Part shown: in pieces, positions 1 to 6,119 of the stretch
How positions within the stretch are numbered: the first letter of the stretch is position 1
How the letters are laid out: each line of letters opens with the position of its first letter
Assembly: GCA_023415035.1 (NCBI GenBank)
Contig: JAEZLX010000202.1
Coordinates: forward strand, 1 to 9,916
DNA: 9,916 bases
DNA from: Pseudomonadota bacterium
Lineage (GTDB): Bacteria; Pseudomonadota; Gammaproteobacteria; Burkholderiales; Burkholderiaceae_C
Direction of reading: 5' to 3'
The notes under the pieces: model-generated
Databases searched by the model: none
Told to the model about the DNA's origin: nothing
Seen by the model: the letters and a program-made list of their open reading frames with translations, nothing else
Translations under genes and position numbers: made by a program

Positions 1-167
1 TCGATGCGGCCGGCAAGGGCACCACCGCTGCTGGCAGCGATGCGGATCTCGGCCTTGGTCTGGCCGGTCTTGTCATCGACATTGCGCCACAGTCCCTCGG
101 GCGTGGCTTGCGCGAAGGACTGGGCGGTGCCCAGGGCCATCAGGAGGGCGAGAGAGGAGCGCTTCAT
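1..167 (-). CDS. DUF2147-like exported protein, N-terminal part only
   Basis: This leftward reading frame starts at the ATG complementary to 165-167 and runs off the left edge, leaving 55 residues. It begins with a short basic N-region (MKR), a hydrophobic stretch and an AQA cleavage site around residues 19-21, which is a typical Sec signal peptide. The mature part opens with PEGLWRNVDDKTGQTKAEIRI, which resembles the start of DUF2147 proteins (a small beta-rich periplasmic domain of unknown biochemical role, with a G-W then D-D-K-T-G pattern). The start codon overlaps the stop of the upstream acyl-CoA dehydrogenase gene as ATGA (164-167), so translation is probably coupled and the two share a transcript. 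Family assignment rests on this short segment; export is more certain than the family name. Confidence 0.7.
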   Translation of the reverse strand, partial: MKRSSLALLMALGTAQSFAQATPEGLWRNVDDKTGQTKAEIRIAASSGGALAGRI

Positions 168-1960
168 GCCAGGGCAGCGTCCGTATCCATCAGTACGCGG
201 CTGCCGGTGCGGGCCGTGCGCATCAGGGTGGCCGTCTCGGGGAAGAGCTTGGCGAAGTAGAAGCGCGCCGTCTGCAGCTTGGCCGTGTAGAACGGATCGG
301 TGCTGCCTTCGGCGATCTTGCGCAGGGCGACCTGGGCCATGCGGGCGAACATGTAGCCGAACACCAGGTGACCGGCCACGCGCAGGTAGTCCACCGCGGC
401 GGCACCGACCTCGTCGGGGGTCTGCATGCCCTTGAAGCCGATCTCCATCGTGAACTTGGTCATCTGCTCACCCAGCTGCGCAATGGGGTTGATGAACTCG
501 GCCATCTTCTCGTTGACGCCTTCCTCTTCCACCAGACGCGCGACGAGCTTGCCGAACTTCTTGAGCGTGGCGCCCTGGTTGCCCAGCACCTTGCGGCCCA
601 GCAGGTCCAGCGACTGCACGGTGTTCGTGCCTTCGTAGATCATGTTGATGCGGTTGTCGCGCACGAACTGCTCCATGCCCCATTCCTTGATGAAGCCATG
701 GCCGCCGAAGACCTGCATGCAGGCGTTGGTCGCGATGTGGCCGTTGTCGGTGATGAAGGCCTTGACGATGGGGGTGAGCAGGGCCACCAGCTCGTCGGCT
801 TCCTTGCGCACCTTCTCGTCCGGGTGGTGGTGGGCCTTGTCCACCAGCAGCGTGCTGAACACCTGCAGTGCGCGGCCGCCTTCGGCATAGGCCTTGGCGG
901 TCAGCAGCATCTTGCGCACGTCGGGGTGCACGATGATGGGGTCGGCCTCCTTGTCCCTGGCCTTCACGCCCGAGAGGCTGCGCATCTGCAGGCGGTCCTT
1001 GGCGTAGGCCAGTGCGTTCTGGAAGGCCACTTCCGTCAGGCCCAGCGACTGGTTGCCCACGCCCAGGCGGGCGGTGTTCATCATCACGAACATGGCGGCC
1101 AGGCCCTTGTTGGGCTCGCCGACCATGGTGCCGACGGCGCCTTCCAGGCTCAGCTGGCAGGTGGCGTTGCCGTGGATGCCCATCTTGTGTTCCAGGCCGG
1201 TGCAGAAGATGGGATTGCGCTCGCCCAGCGAACCGTCGGCGTTGACCTTGAACTTGGGCACGACGAACAGGCTGATGCCTTTGCTGCCCTTGGGTGCGTC
1301 GGGCAGGCGGGCCAGCACGAGGTGGACGATGTTCTCGGCCAAGTCGTGCTCGCCGGCGCTGATGAAGATCTTGTTGCCGGTGATCTTGTAGGTGCCGTCG
1401 GCCTGCGGTTCGGCCTTGGTGCGCAGCAGGCCGAGGTCCGTGCCGCAGTGGGGCTCGGTCAGGCACATGGTGCCGGTCCACTCGCCGCTCACCAGCTTGG
1501 GCAGGTAGGTCTTCTTCTGCTCGTCGGTGCCGTGCGCCAGCAGCGCCTCGTAGGCGCCGTGCGACAGACCGGGGTACATGGTCCAGGCCTGGTTGGCGCT
1601 GTTGAGCATTTCGTACAGGCACTGGTTGACCACGTGCGGCAGGCCCTGGCCGCCGTACTCGGGATCGCACGACAGCGCCGGCCAGCCGCCTTCGACGTAC
1701 TTGGCGTAGGCGTCCTTGAAGCCCTTGGGCGTGGTGACCTCGTGGGTGCTCGGGTCGAGCTGGCAGCCCTCGGTGTCGCCGCTGACGTTCAGCGGGAACG
1801 CCACGCCGGCCGCGAACTTGCCGGCTTCCTCCAGCACGGCGTTGATCGTGTCCGCGTCCGTCTCGGCGTGCGCGGGCATGGCCTTGAACTCGGCTTCGAC
1901 GTTGAAGACTTCGTGCAGAACGAACTGCATGTCACGCAGGGGCGGGTTATAGACGGGCAT
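164..1960 (-). CDS. Acyl-CoA dehydrogenase, long form with extra C-terminal domain
   Basis: This 598-residue flavoenzyme should oxidise an acyl-CoA to the 2,3-enoyl-CoA in the cytoplasm, passing electrons to ETF. It has the long architecture: a short family-specific N-terminal segment (about 1-35), the dehydrogenase N-terminal helical domain (about 38-158), the middle beta domain with CLTEPHCGTDLG at 166-177, and the C-terminal helical domain (about 285-450). A further helical domain follows (about 470-590), as in the DmdC/3-methylmercaptopropionyl-CoA dehydrogenase group. The second family signature QVFGGHGF lies at 416-423, and the likely catalytic base is Glu443 in IYEGTN. The start is supported by AGGAG (complement of 1967-1971) at good spacing. 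It follows the tetR-type gene by 48 bp on the same strand, so that regulator is its likely controller. The acyl chain preference cannot be read from sequence: fatty acid oxidation is likeliest, and methylmercaptopropionyl-CoA is an alternative because of the shared architecture. Confidence 0.95.
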   Translation of the reverse strand: MPVYNPPLRDMQFVLHEVFNVEAEFKAMPAHAETDADTINAVLEEAGKFAAGVAFPLNVSGDTEGCQLDPSTHEVTTPKGFKDAYAKYVEGGWPALSCDPEYGGQGLPHVVNQCLYEMLNSANQAWTMYPGLSHGAYEALLAHGTDEQKKTYLPKLVSGEWTGTMCLTEPHCGTDLGLLRTKAEPQADGTYKITGNKIFISAGEHDLAENIVHLVLARLPDAPKGSKGISLFVVPKFKVNADGSLGERNPIFCTGLEHKMGIHGNATCQLSLEGAVGTMVGEPNKGLAAMFVMMNTARLGVGNQSLGLTEVAFQNALAYAKDRLQMRSLSGVKARDKEADPIIVHPDVRKMLLTAKAYAEGGRALQVFSTLLVDKAHHHPDEKVRKEADELVALLTPIVKAFITDNGHIATNACMQVFGGHGFIKEWGMEQFVRDNRINMIYEGTNTVQSLDLLGRKVLGNQGATLKKFGKLVARLVEEEGVNEKMAEFINPIAQLGEQMTKFTMEIGFKGMQTPDEVGAAAVDYLRVAGHLVFGYMFARMAQVALRKIAEGSTDPFYTAKLQTARFYFAKLFPETATLMRTARTGSRVLMDTDAALA

Positions 1961-2008
1961 GAATGACTCCTGTTGTCGATGTGGCGAAGGGTGGAAACGG
2001 TTGCGATA

Positions 2009-2710
2009 TCAGGTGGTGGCGCTTTCGGCGCGCTTGCGGCGTGTCTTGGGTGCCGGCGTGGCCGGTACGGCCTGCGGGTTGCTGTTGCTCTCGATGATCC
2101 GGTCGAAGGCGGCGACCGCGCGGCGCAGCGAATCGGGTCGGTAGAGGAAGCGTGCCTCGTAGTGCAGCGCGAGGATCAGCGCGTGGATCTCGAAGGCCAT
2201 CTGCGTTGCGTCGGTGTCGGGGCGCAGGTGGCCTTCCTCGATGGCCATGTCGATGGCGCGGCGCATGGCGGCCAGCCAGATGTTGACCGACTCCATCAGC
2301 GCGTCGCGCACGGGACCCACGCGATCCTCGAACTCGATCGCGCCACTGATGTAGATGCAGCCCGAGTCGATCTCGATCGAGGTGCGCTTCATCCAGTTGT
2401 TGAACAGCGCGCGCAGGCGCGGCCGGCCCCGGGGGGCCGGCAGGGCGGGGTAGAACACTTCCTGCTCGAAGCGCGTGTGGTACTCGTGCACCACCGAGAT
2501 CTGCAGCTCCTCGCGCGAGCCGAAATGGGCGAACACGCCCGACTTGCTCATGTGCATGACCTCGGCCAGCGCGCCGATGGACAGGCCTTCGAGGCCCATT
2601 TGCGTGGCCAGGGACAGGGCGGCGTCGATGATGGCCGCCTTGGTCTGCTGGCCCTTCTGCTTGGGCTTGTCGCTGCTGCGGGAACGCTTGGCCGCGGGGC
2701 TGGGGCTCAT
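2009..2710 (-). CDS. TetR/AcrR family transcriptional regulator
   Basis: This is a 233-residue repressor-type protein. The N-terminal TetR DNA-binding domain covers about residues 22-72, with the helix-turn-helix at LSIGALAEVMHMSKSGVFAHFG (43-64, ending in the family-typical FGSREEL). The rest is a helical ligand-binding and dimerisation domain, followed by a basic tail (PKTRRKR, 221-227). The frame stays open upstream to an ATG at 2938, but I take the ATG complementary to 2708-2710: the domain begins shortly after it, the length fits the family (about 190-230), and the upstream extension would run through the palindromic operator. It lies directly upstream of the acyl-CoA dehydrogenase gene on the same strand and divergent from the DUF1330 gene. 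Autoregulation and control of the dehydrogenase, probably in response to an acyl-CoA or related compound, are inferred from position. Confidence 0.92.
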   Translation of the reverse strand: MSPSPAAKRSRSSDKPKQKGQQTKAAIIDAALSLATQMGLEGLSIGALAEVMHMSKSGVFAHFGSREELQISVVHEYHTRFEQEVFYPALPAPRGRPRLRALFNNWMKRTSIEIDSGCIYISGAIEFEDRVGPVRDALMESVNIWLAAMRRAIDMAIEEGHLRPDTDATQMAFEIHALILALHYEARFLYRPDSLRRAVAAFDRIIESNSNPQAVPATPAPKTRRKRAESATT

Positions 2711-2757
2711 GATGGCGTTGTGGATGGTTCGTCGAAAACCCGCACTGTAACCCAAAA

Positions 2758-2769
2758 ACGAACGTTCGT
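2758..2769. promoter_or_regulatory. Candidate TetR operator (perfect 12-bp palindrome)
   Basis: ACGAACGTTCGT is a perfect inverted repeat, flanked by an A-run on the left and a T-run on the right. It lies 48 bp upstream of the tetR-type start codon. TetR family regulators typically bind palindromes of this kind in their own promoter region, so this is the leading candidate for the site of the adjacent regulator. A possible leftward -10 (TACAGT, complement of 2744-2749) lies just downstream of it. Which genes it controls is inference; it could act on both divergent transcripts. Confidence 0.65.
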
Positions 2770-2852
2770 GCTTTTTTTCGAAAGATGGATCATGAATTCG
2801 CTGACACCGGCTGGAGCTTCCAGCACCTTGCAGCCATTGCTGTTGGGCAGGG

Positions 2853-2882
2853 TTGTCTTGCGGGCCCAGGGCAGTCCAGAAT
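2853..2882 (+). promoter_or_regulatory. Weak candidate sigma-70 promoter for the DUF1330 gene
   Basis: TTGTCT (2853-2858) and CAGAAT (2877-2882) are separated by 18 bp, each matching four of six consensus positions. Transcription would begin near 2889, giving a leader of about 65 nt. In high-GC DNA such matches are common, so this is only a suggestion. Confidence 0.2.
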
Positions 2883-2953
2883 ATGCGTGCTGATGTCAAC
2901 GGCGTCGGCAGCAGCCCATCCTGCGTCCCGATCGCCATTCACTCGAGGATCAC

Positions 2954-3361
2954 ATGGACAGTCCCGCGGAGCAACTTTCGGCCGAGCAGCTCAAGGCACT
3001 CGCCTCTCTGCCAGAAGGAAAGCCGGTCGTCATGCTCAACTTGCTGCGCTTCCGCGACGAAGCTGCCTACGGGGATCCCGCCGAGGCGTGCAGCGGCCGT
3101 GAAGCGTACAAGCGCTACTCGCAGACGTCGCTCCGAACCATTGCTGCCGTGGGAGGGAGCGTCATCTTCAGTGGCAAAGCGCATGAGTCGCTCATCGCGC
3201 CGGCCGGTGAGACCTGGCACCAGGTCTTTCTGGTTCGCTACCCGTCGGCTGCCGACTTCAGCGCCATGCTGTCCATGCCGGAGTACCAAGCCTGTGTCCG
3301 CCACCGCACCGCGGCGCTAGAGGATTCCCGGCTGACGCCCATCACTCCGTATGAAGCATAG
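2954..3361 (+). CDS. DUF1330 family protein
   Basis: This 135-residue protein has the pattern of DUF1330, a small dimeric alpha/beta-barrel (ferredoxin-like) fold. Near residues 24-33 it has PVVMLNLLRF, followed by a GREAYKRY segment, a GG turn and the late VRYPSAADFSAML motif with PEYQACVRHRTAAL near the C-terminus. The biochemical role of the family is unknown; members are soluble, cytoplasmic and often sit near catabolic genes. GAGGA (2944-2948) lies 5 nt upstream of the ATG. It is divergent from the tetR-type regulator and converges on iclR1, with a gap of 28 bp that holds no visible terminator. Its only regulatory link is the shared upstream region with the TetR palindrome, so a role alongside acyl-CoA metabolism is possible but unproven. 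Confidence 0.85.
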   Translation: MDSPAEQLSAEQLKALASLPEGKPVVMLNLLRFRDEAAYGDPAEACSGREAYKRYSQTSLRTIAAVGGSVIFSGKAHESLIAPAGETWHQVFLVRYPSAADFSAMLSMPEYQACVRHRTAALEDSRLTPITPYEA

Positions 3362-3389
3362 GGTTGCTCGGGGAACGTTGGCAGGTGCC

Positions 3390-4172
3390 CTACTTGCGCG
3401 AGGCGAAGAAGCGCGAGGCGTTGACGGCGACGGCCAGCTCGCTGGCGGTGGCCAGCAGTGATGGCGCCATGTCGAGCAGGCGCTGCGTGTCCAGACGCAC
3501 CGAGGGGCCGGCGATGACCAGAATGCCGGCCACCGGCTCGCCCCGGCGCTGGATGGGGGCGGCGATGCCGCTCATCCAAGGGGTGAACATGTCCTGCACC
3601 AGCGCGAAGCCGCGCCGTCGGTGCGCCTTGAGCATCTTGAGCAGTGCACCCATGCCCATCGGCGCGTTGGGGCCGTAGTCCTCGGCACGCCCGAAGCCCT
3701 GGCGGGCCACGATCTCCATGGCGCGGTCCTCCGGCAGGGTCATGAGCCAGGCGTGGCCGGCCGCGCTGCACGACAGGCGCAGGTCGGTGCCCATGTCGGG
3801 GTCGTACTTCAGGCCGGAGCGCGCGCCCTGGGCCTTGGCGACGAGGGTCAGCCGCTCGTCGTCGACGATGGCAAGGCGCACCAGCTCCTGCGTCTCGTCG
3901 GCCAGCCGCTCCAGCAGGGGCTGGGCGATGTCCACCACGCCGGTGCGGCTGAGGTAGCTCAGGCCCAGCGCGGCCAGACGCGTGGTCAGGGCGTAGTCGC
4001 CGTGCTGCTGGCTCTGTCGCACGAAGCCGAAGCGGATGAGCTCGCCGAGCAGGCGGTGGCAGCCGCTGCGGGTCAGGCCCAGCTCGTCTGCAATCTGCGA
4101 CAGCGACACCCCGTGCGGGTATCCGGCCAAATACTCGAGCAGGACGAGGGTTTTTTCGGTCGCGCCACTCAT
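3390..4172 (-). CDS. IclR family transcriptional regulator (module 1)
   Basis: This 260-residue regulator has an N-terminal winged helix-turn-helix (about 5-60, recognition region TRSGCHRLLGEL at 34-45) and a C-terminal IclR effector-binding domain (about 78-250) that includes KAQGARSGLKYDP and the core LSCSAAGHAWL. GGGAG sits at good distance upstream of the ATG complementary to 4170-4172. It is transcribed away from dctP1 and shares a 169-bp promoter region with it, the classical arrangement of an IclR regulator with its target. By gap-free hand alignment it matches the second IclR protein of this window (6120-6911) at 158 of residues 1-250. The effector is unknown; a small aromatic or hydroxy-acid is typical for the family. 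Repressor versus activator cannot be settled, although a palindrome inside the dctP1 promoter favours repression. Confidence 0.93.
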   Translation of the reverse strand: MSGATEKTLVLLEYLAGYPHGVSLSQIADELGLTRSGCHRLLGELIRFGFVRQSQQHGDYALTTRLAALGLSYLSRTGVVDIAQPLLERLADETQELVRLAIVDDERLTLVAKAQGARSGLKYDPDMGTDLRLSCSAAGHAWLMTLPEDRAMEIVARQGFGRAEDYGPNAPMGMGALLKMLKAHRRRGFALVQDMFTPWMSGIAAPIQRRGEPVAGILVIAGPSVRLDTQRLLDMAPSLLATASELAVAVNASRFFASRK

Positions 4173-4211
4173 GTTGTCTCCCGGCAGGCTGTGTTCGGGC
4201 GGGTTAAAAAT

Positions 4212-4234
4212 CTGAATTCAGTTCAGTTTTTGAA
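4212..4234. promoter_or_regulatory. Inverted-repeat cluster, possible regulator site near iclR1
   Basis: CTGAATTCAG (4212-4221) is a perfect 10-bp palindrome. It is followed at once by TTCA-N5-TGAA (4222-4234), and TTCAG is repeated directly at 4217-4221 and 4222-4226. The cluster lies 40-62 bp upstream of the iclR1 start, where it could control iclR1 itself. The region is A/T-rich against a high-GC background, so chance repeats are possible. Confidence 0.35.
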
Positions 4235-4250
4235 AAATATACAGAAATTT

Positions 4251-4279
4251 TCGACAGCAGCGGAACGCGTTCCTAAGAT
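4251..4279 (+). promoter_or_regulatory. Candidate sigma-70 promoter of dctP1
   Basis: TCGACA (4251-4256) and TAAGAT (4274-4279) are separated by exactly 17 bp, matching five of six -35 positions and four of six -10 positions. The predicted start is near 4285-4287, giving a leader of about 55 nt before the dctP1 ATG. The spacer is largely filled by a 12-bp palindrome, which strengthens the case for a regulated promoter. Confidence 0.5.
4262..4273. promoter_or_regulatory. Candidate IclR operator inside the dctP1 promoter spacer
   Basis: GGAACGCGTTCC is a perfect 12-bp palindrome lying between the predicted -35 and -10 boxes and touching the -10. Its GGAA...TTCC half-sites resemble the classical IclR-type operator (TGGAAAT-N-ATTTCCA), but here the inner spacing is 4 bp rather than 5. 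Bound protein there would block RNA polymerase, so repression of dctP1 by the divergent IclR protein is the simplest reading. Confidence 0.5.
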
Positions 4280-4284
4280 CGTCC

Positions 4285-4316
4285 CCGCACAGCACACGAA
4301 GCGTTTGGCTGTGTGG
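4285..4316 (+). promoter_or_regulatory. Leader hairpin at the 5' end of the dctP1 mRNA
   Basis: CCGCACAGC (4285-4293) pairs with GCTGTGTGG (4308-4316) as a 9-bp stem with one G-U pair and a 14-nt loop. It ends 12 nt before the AAGGAG ribosome binding site (4329-4334). If transcription starts near 4286, the hairpin would be at the extreme 5' end of the message, a position known to protect mRNAs from decay. There is no U-tract, so it is not a terminator. Confidence 0.4.
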
Positions 4317-4341
4317 TTCCATCACATCAAGGAGACAAGAC

Positions 4342-5406
4342 ATGCCCGCCGTCAAGGACCGCGCATCCCTGCGCCAACATCAGCCGAAAAGCCTGGGGCG
4401 CCGCCTCGCCATCGCTGCCATCGCGGCCGTTCTGCCGCTGGCGGCCAGCCTGCCCGCCTCGGCACAGGACATCAAGAACCGCACCCTGAAGTTCGCCTTC
4501 AGCCTGGCCAAGGACCACCCGCTGGGCCAGGGCGCGCAGAAGTTCGCCGATCTGGTGGCCGAAAAGAGCGGCGGCAAGATCAAGGTGAACCTGTTCCCCA
4601 ACGCCGTGCTCGGTGGCGACCCGCAGAACCTGTCGGCCGTGCGCGGCGGTACGCTGGACTTCACCTCGATGGCCACCGGCCTGCTGGCCGGCATCGACAA
4701 GCAATTCATGGTGTTCGACTTCCCCTTCCTGTTCAACAGCGCGGAAGAGGCCTATGCGCTGTCGGACGGCCCGGTGGGCACACGCCTGATGGACGGCCTG
4801 CAGGCACACGGCCTAGTGGGCTTGGGCATTTGGGATCTGGGTTTCCGGCACATGACCAACAGCAAGCGCCCCATCACCCGCGTGGAAGACATCCAGGGCC
4901 TGAAGCTGCGCGTGATCGCCGCCCCCATCTATCTGGACATGTTCAACACCCTGGGTGCGAACCCGGTGCCCATGACCTTTGGTGAGGTGTATGGCGCGCT
5001 GGAATCCAAGACCATCGACGGCCAGGACAACCCCGTGGGCGTGATCGAGTCGGCCAAGTTCGCCGAAGTGCAGAAATACCTGTCGCTGACCAAGCACATC
5101 TACACCGGCATGCCCGTGCTGATGAGCAAGAAGACCTGGGACAGCATGTCGGCCACCGAGCGCAAGATCATCACCGATGCCGCCAACGAGGCCAAGGCCG
5201 AGGAGCGCCGCATCGCCCAGGCCACGGAAGCCAAGGCCATCGAGAGTCTGCGCAAGTCCATGGAGGTCAACGGCGTGACCGCTTCCGAGGTGGAGCGCAT
5301 GCGCCTGAAGGTGCGGCCGGTGGTGGAGAAGTTCACCAAGGAAGTGGGCGAGCCGCTGATGCGCGAGGTCGGCACCGAGCTGGCCCGCCTGCGAGCCGGC
5401 AAGTGA
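4342..5406 (+). CDS. dctP: TRAP transporter solute-binding protein DctP (module 1)
   Basis: This 354-residue periplasmic protein binds an organic acid and hands it to DctQM membrane subunits. It has a long basic N-region (about 1-21), a hydrophobic core (about 22-39) and an ASA cleavage site just before QDIKNRTLKF (42-51). The mature part is a DctP-family binding protein, including FDFPFLF (125-131), WDLGFR (164-169) and GLKLRVI (186-192); Arg190 corresponds to the conserved Arg that binds the ligand carboxylate. ATG is preceded by AAGGAG with 7 nt spacing. It is divergent from iclR1 and followed after 10 nt by a two-domain dabb-like protein, but no membrane subunits follow, so it is an orphan within its module. 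Its mature sequence is about 55% identical to dctP2 without gaps. The ligand is unknown; a monocarboxylate is likely. Confidence 0.93.
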   Translation: MPAVKDRASLRQHQPKSLGRRLAIAAIAAVLPLAASLPASAQDIKNRTLKFAFSLAKDHPLGQGAQKFADLVAEKSGGKIKVNLFPNAVLGGDPQNLSAVRGGTLDFTSMATGLLAGIDKQFMVFDFPFLFNSAEEAYALSDGPVGTRLMDGLQAHGLVGLGIWDLGFRHMTNSKRPITRVEDIQGLKLRVIAAPIYLDMFNTLGANPVPMTFGEVYGALESKTIDGQDNPVGVIESAKFAEVQKYLSLTKHIYTGMPVLMSKKTWDSMSATERKIITDAANEAKAEERRIAQATEAKAIESLRKSMEVNGVTASEVERMRLKVRPVVEKFTKEVGEPLMREVGTELARLRAGK

Positions 5407-5416
5407 GGTAAGCCCC

Positions 5417-6112
5417 ATGCCCTTGCTTGGAAAGGCGGCCGTGGCGATGTGGTGGGAGATCGCCCCACCCGCGCGCGAGGAGTTCCTGGACTGGCACACG
5501 CACGAGCACCTGCCCGAGCGCCTGTCCATCCCCGGCTTCTGCCGCGGATCGCGATGGGCGAGCGCCGAGGGCGGTGACGGCTTCTTCGTCATGTACGAAC
5601 TGGAAGGCGTCGAGGTGCTGACCGGCGCGGCGTACATGGCGCGCCTGAACGCCCCGACGCCCTGGTCGCTGAAGATGATGCCTGAGCACCGCGGCATGGT
5701 GCGCAGCCTGGCGCGCGTGAGCCTGAGCTACGGCGGTGGTGGTGCCTCGCACCTGCTGACGCTGCGACTCACGCCGCAGTCCGGCGAGGAGGGCCGTCTG
5801 CGCTCGGCGCTGGTCGGGGTGCTGGCGGACCTGCCGCAGCGGCGCGGCCTCAATGGGGCGCACCTGCTGGAGACCGAGAAGGCGGCGGGTGCAGCCCAGC
5901 CCACGCGCGAGCAGCTCATTCGCGGCGGCGACCGCACGGCGGACTGGGTGGTGCTGGTGTCGGGCTACGACGCCGACGCGCTGCGCTCGCTGCGCGCCGG
6001 GGTGCTGTCCGATGCGGCGCTGGCCGGCGAAGGCATGGACGGCGCGGCGACCCAGGGGCTGTATCGGCTCTCGTCGAGCCTGCTGGAGACCGAGCTGAAT
6101 GTGTCGGCCTGA
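5417..6112 (+). CDS. Two-domain dimeric alpha/beta-barrel-like protein, unknown function
   Basis: This 231-residue soluble protein appears to be a tandem of two ferredoxin-like halves. The first half has the pattern DWHTHEHLPERLSIPGF (25-41), followed by R-W and a beta strand with FFVMYEL (56-62). This resembles DUF4286/EthD-like proteins, where the W-x-x-x-E-H-x-x-R-L-x-x-P-G-F motif is conserved. The second half (about 108-225) repeats an SHLLTLRL strand and ends YRLSSSLLE. There is no signal peptide or membrane segment. GAGGT (5405-5409) overlaps the dctP1 stop codon and serves as ribosome binding site, so the gene is very likely co-transcribed with dctP1. It converges on iclR2 with only 7 bp between stop codons. 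Position suggests an enzyme or accessory protein acting on the imported compound; the reaction is not identifiable. Confidence 0.8.
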   Translation: MPLLGKAAVAMWWEIAPPAREEFLDWHTHEHLPERLSIPGFCRGSRWASAEGGDGFFVMYELEGVEVLTGAAYMARLNAPTPWSLKMMPEHRGMVRSLARVSLSYGGGGASHLLTLRLTPQSGEEGRLRSALVGVLADLPQRRGLNGAHLLETEKAAGAAQPTREQLIRGGDRTADWVVLVSGYDADALRSLRAGVLSDAALAGEGMDGAATQGLYRLSSSLLETELNVSA

Positions 6113-6119
6113 AAGAGGC

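Larger units (their letters stand above)
2711..2953. other. Divergent intergenic region, tetR-type gene / DUF1330 gene
   Basis: This 243-bp region separates two divergent genes. Next to the regulator it contains an A/T-rich stretch with a perfect palindrome (listed separately). The remainder toward the DUF1330 gene looks non-coding: short open frames across it have no ribosome binding site and no recognisable domain. A purine-rich GAGGA (2944-2948) precedes the DUF1330 start. Confidence 0.7.

Noticed and set aside
368..1966. 532-residue open frame on the plus strand opposite the acyl-CoA dehydrogenase
   Set aside because: It is rich in H, V, G, L and A with no domain pattern, and mirrors the codon bias of the real gene; a typical antisense shadow in high-GC DNA.
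2711..2938. 76-residue N-terminal extension of the TetR regulator to the ATG at 2938
   Set aside because: The extension has no TetR homology, crosses the palindrome and would give an over-long protein; the ATG at 2710 sits just before the DNA-binding domain.
2785..3102. Small plus-strand open frame between the regulator and the DUF1330 gene
   Set aside because: It overlaps the true DUF1330 gene in another frame, and has no ribosome site or domain.
3362..3389. Possible terminator between the convergent DUF1330 gene and iclR1
   Set aside because: The 28-bp gap shows no convincing stem and no T-run. The 7-bp gap at 6113-6119 likewise has none.
3621..4985. 454-residue plus-strand open frame spanning iclR1 and the start of dctP1
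   Set aside because: It covers the opposite strand of iclR1, the promoter region and a wrong frame of dctP1; both overlapped genes have clear families and ribosome sites.
5417..6112. Assignment of the two-domain protein to a specific enzyme class
   Set aside because: The His/Glu motif resembles several dimeric alpha/beta-barrel families, and no catalytic signature distinguishes between them.
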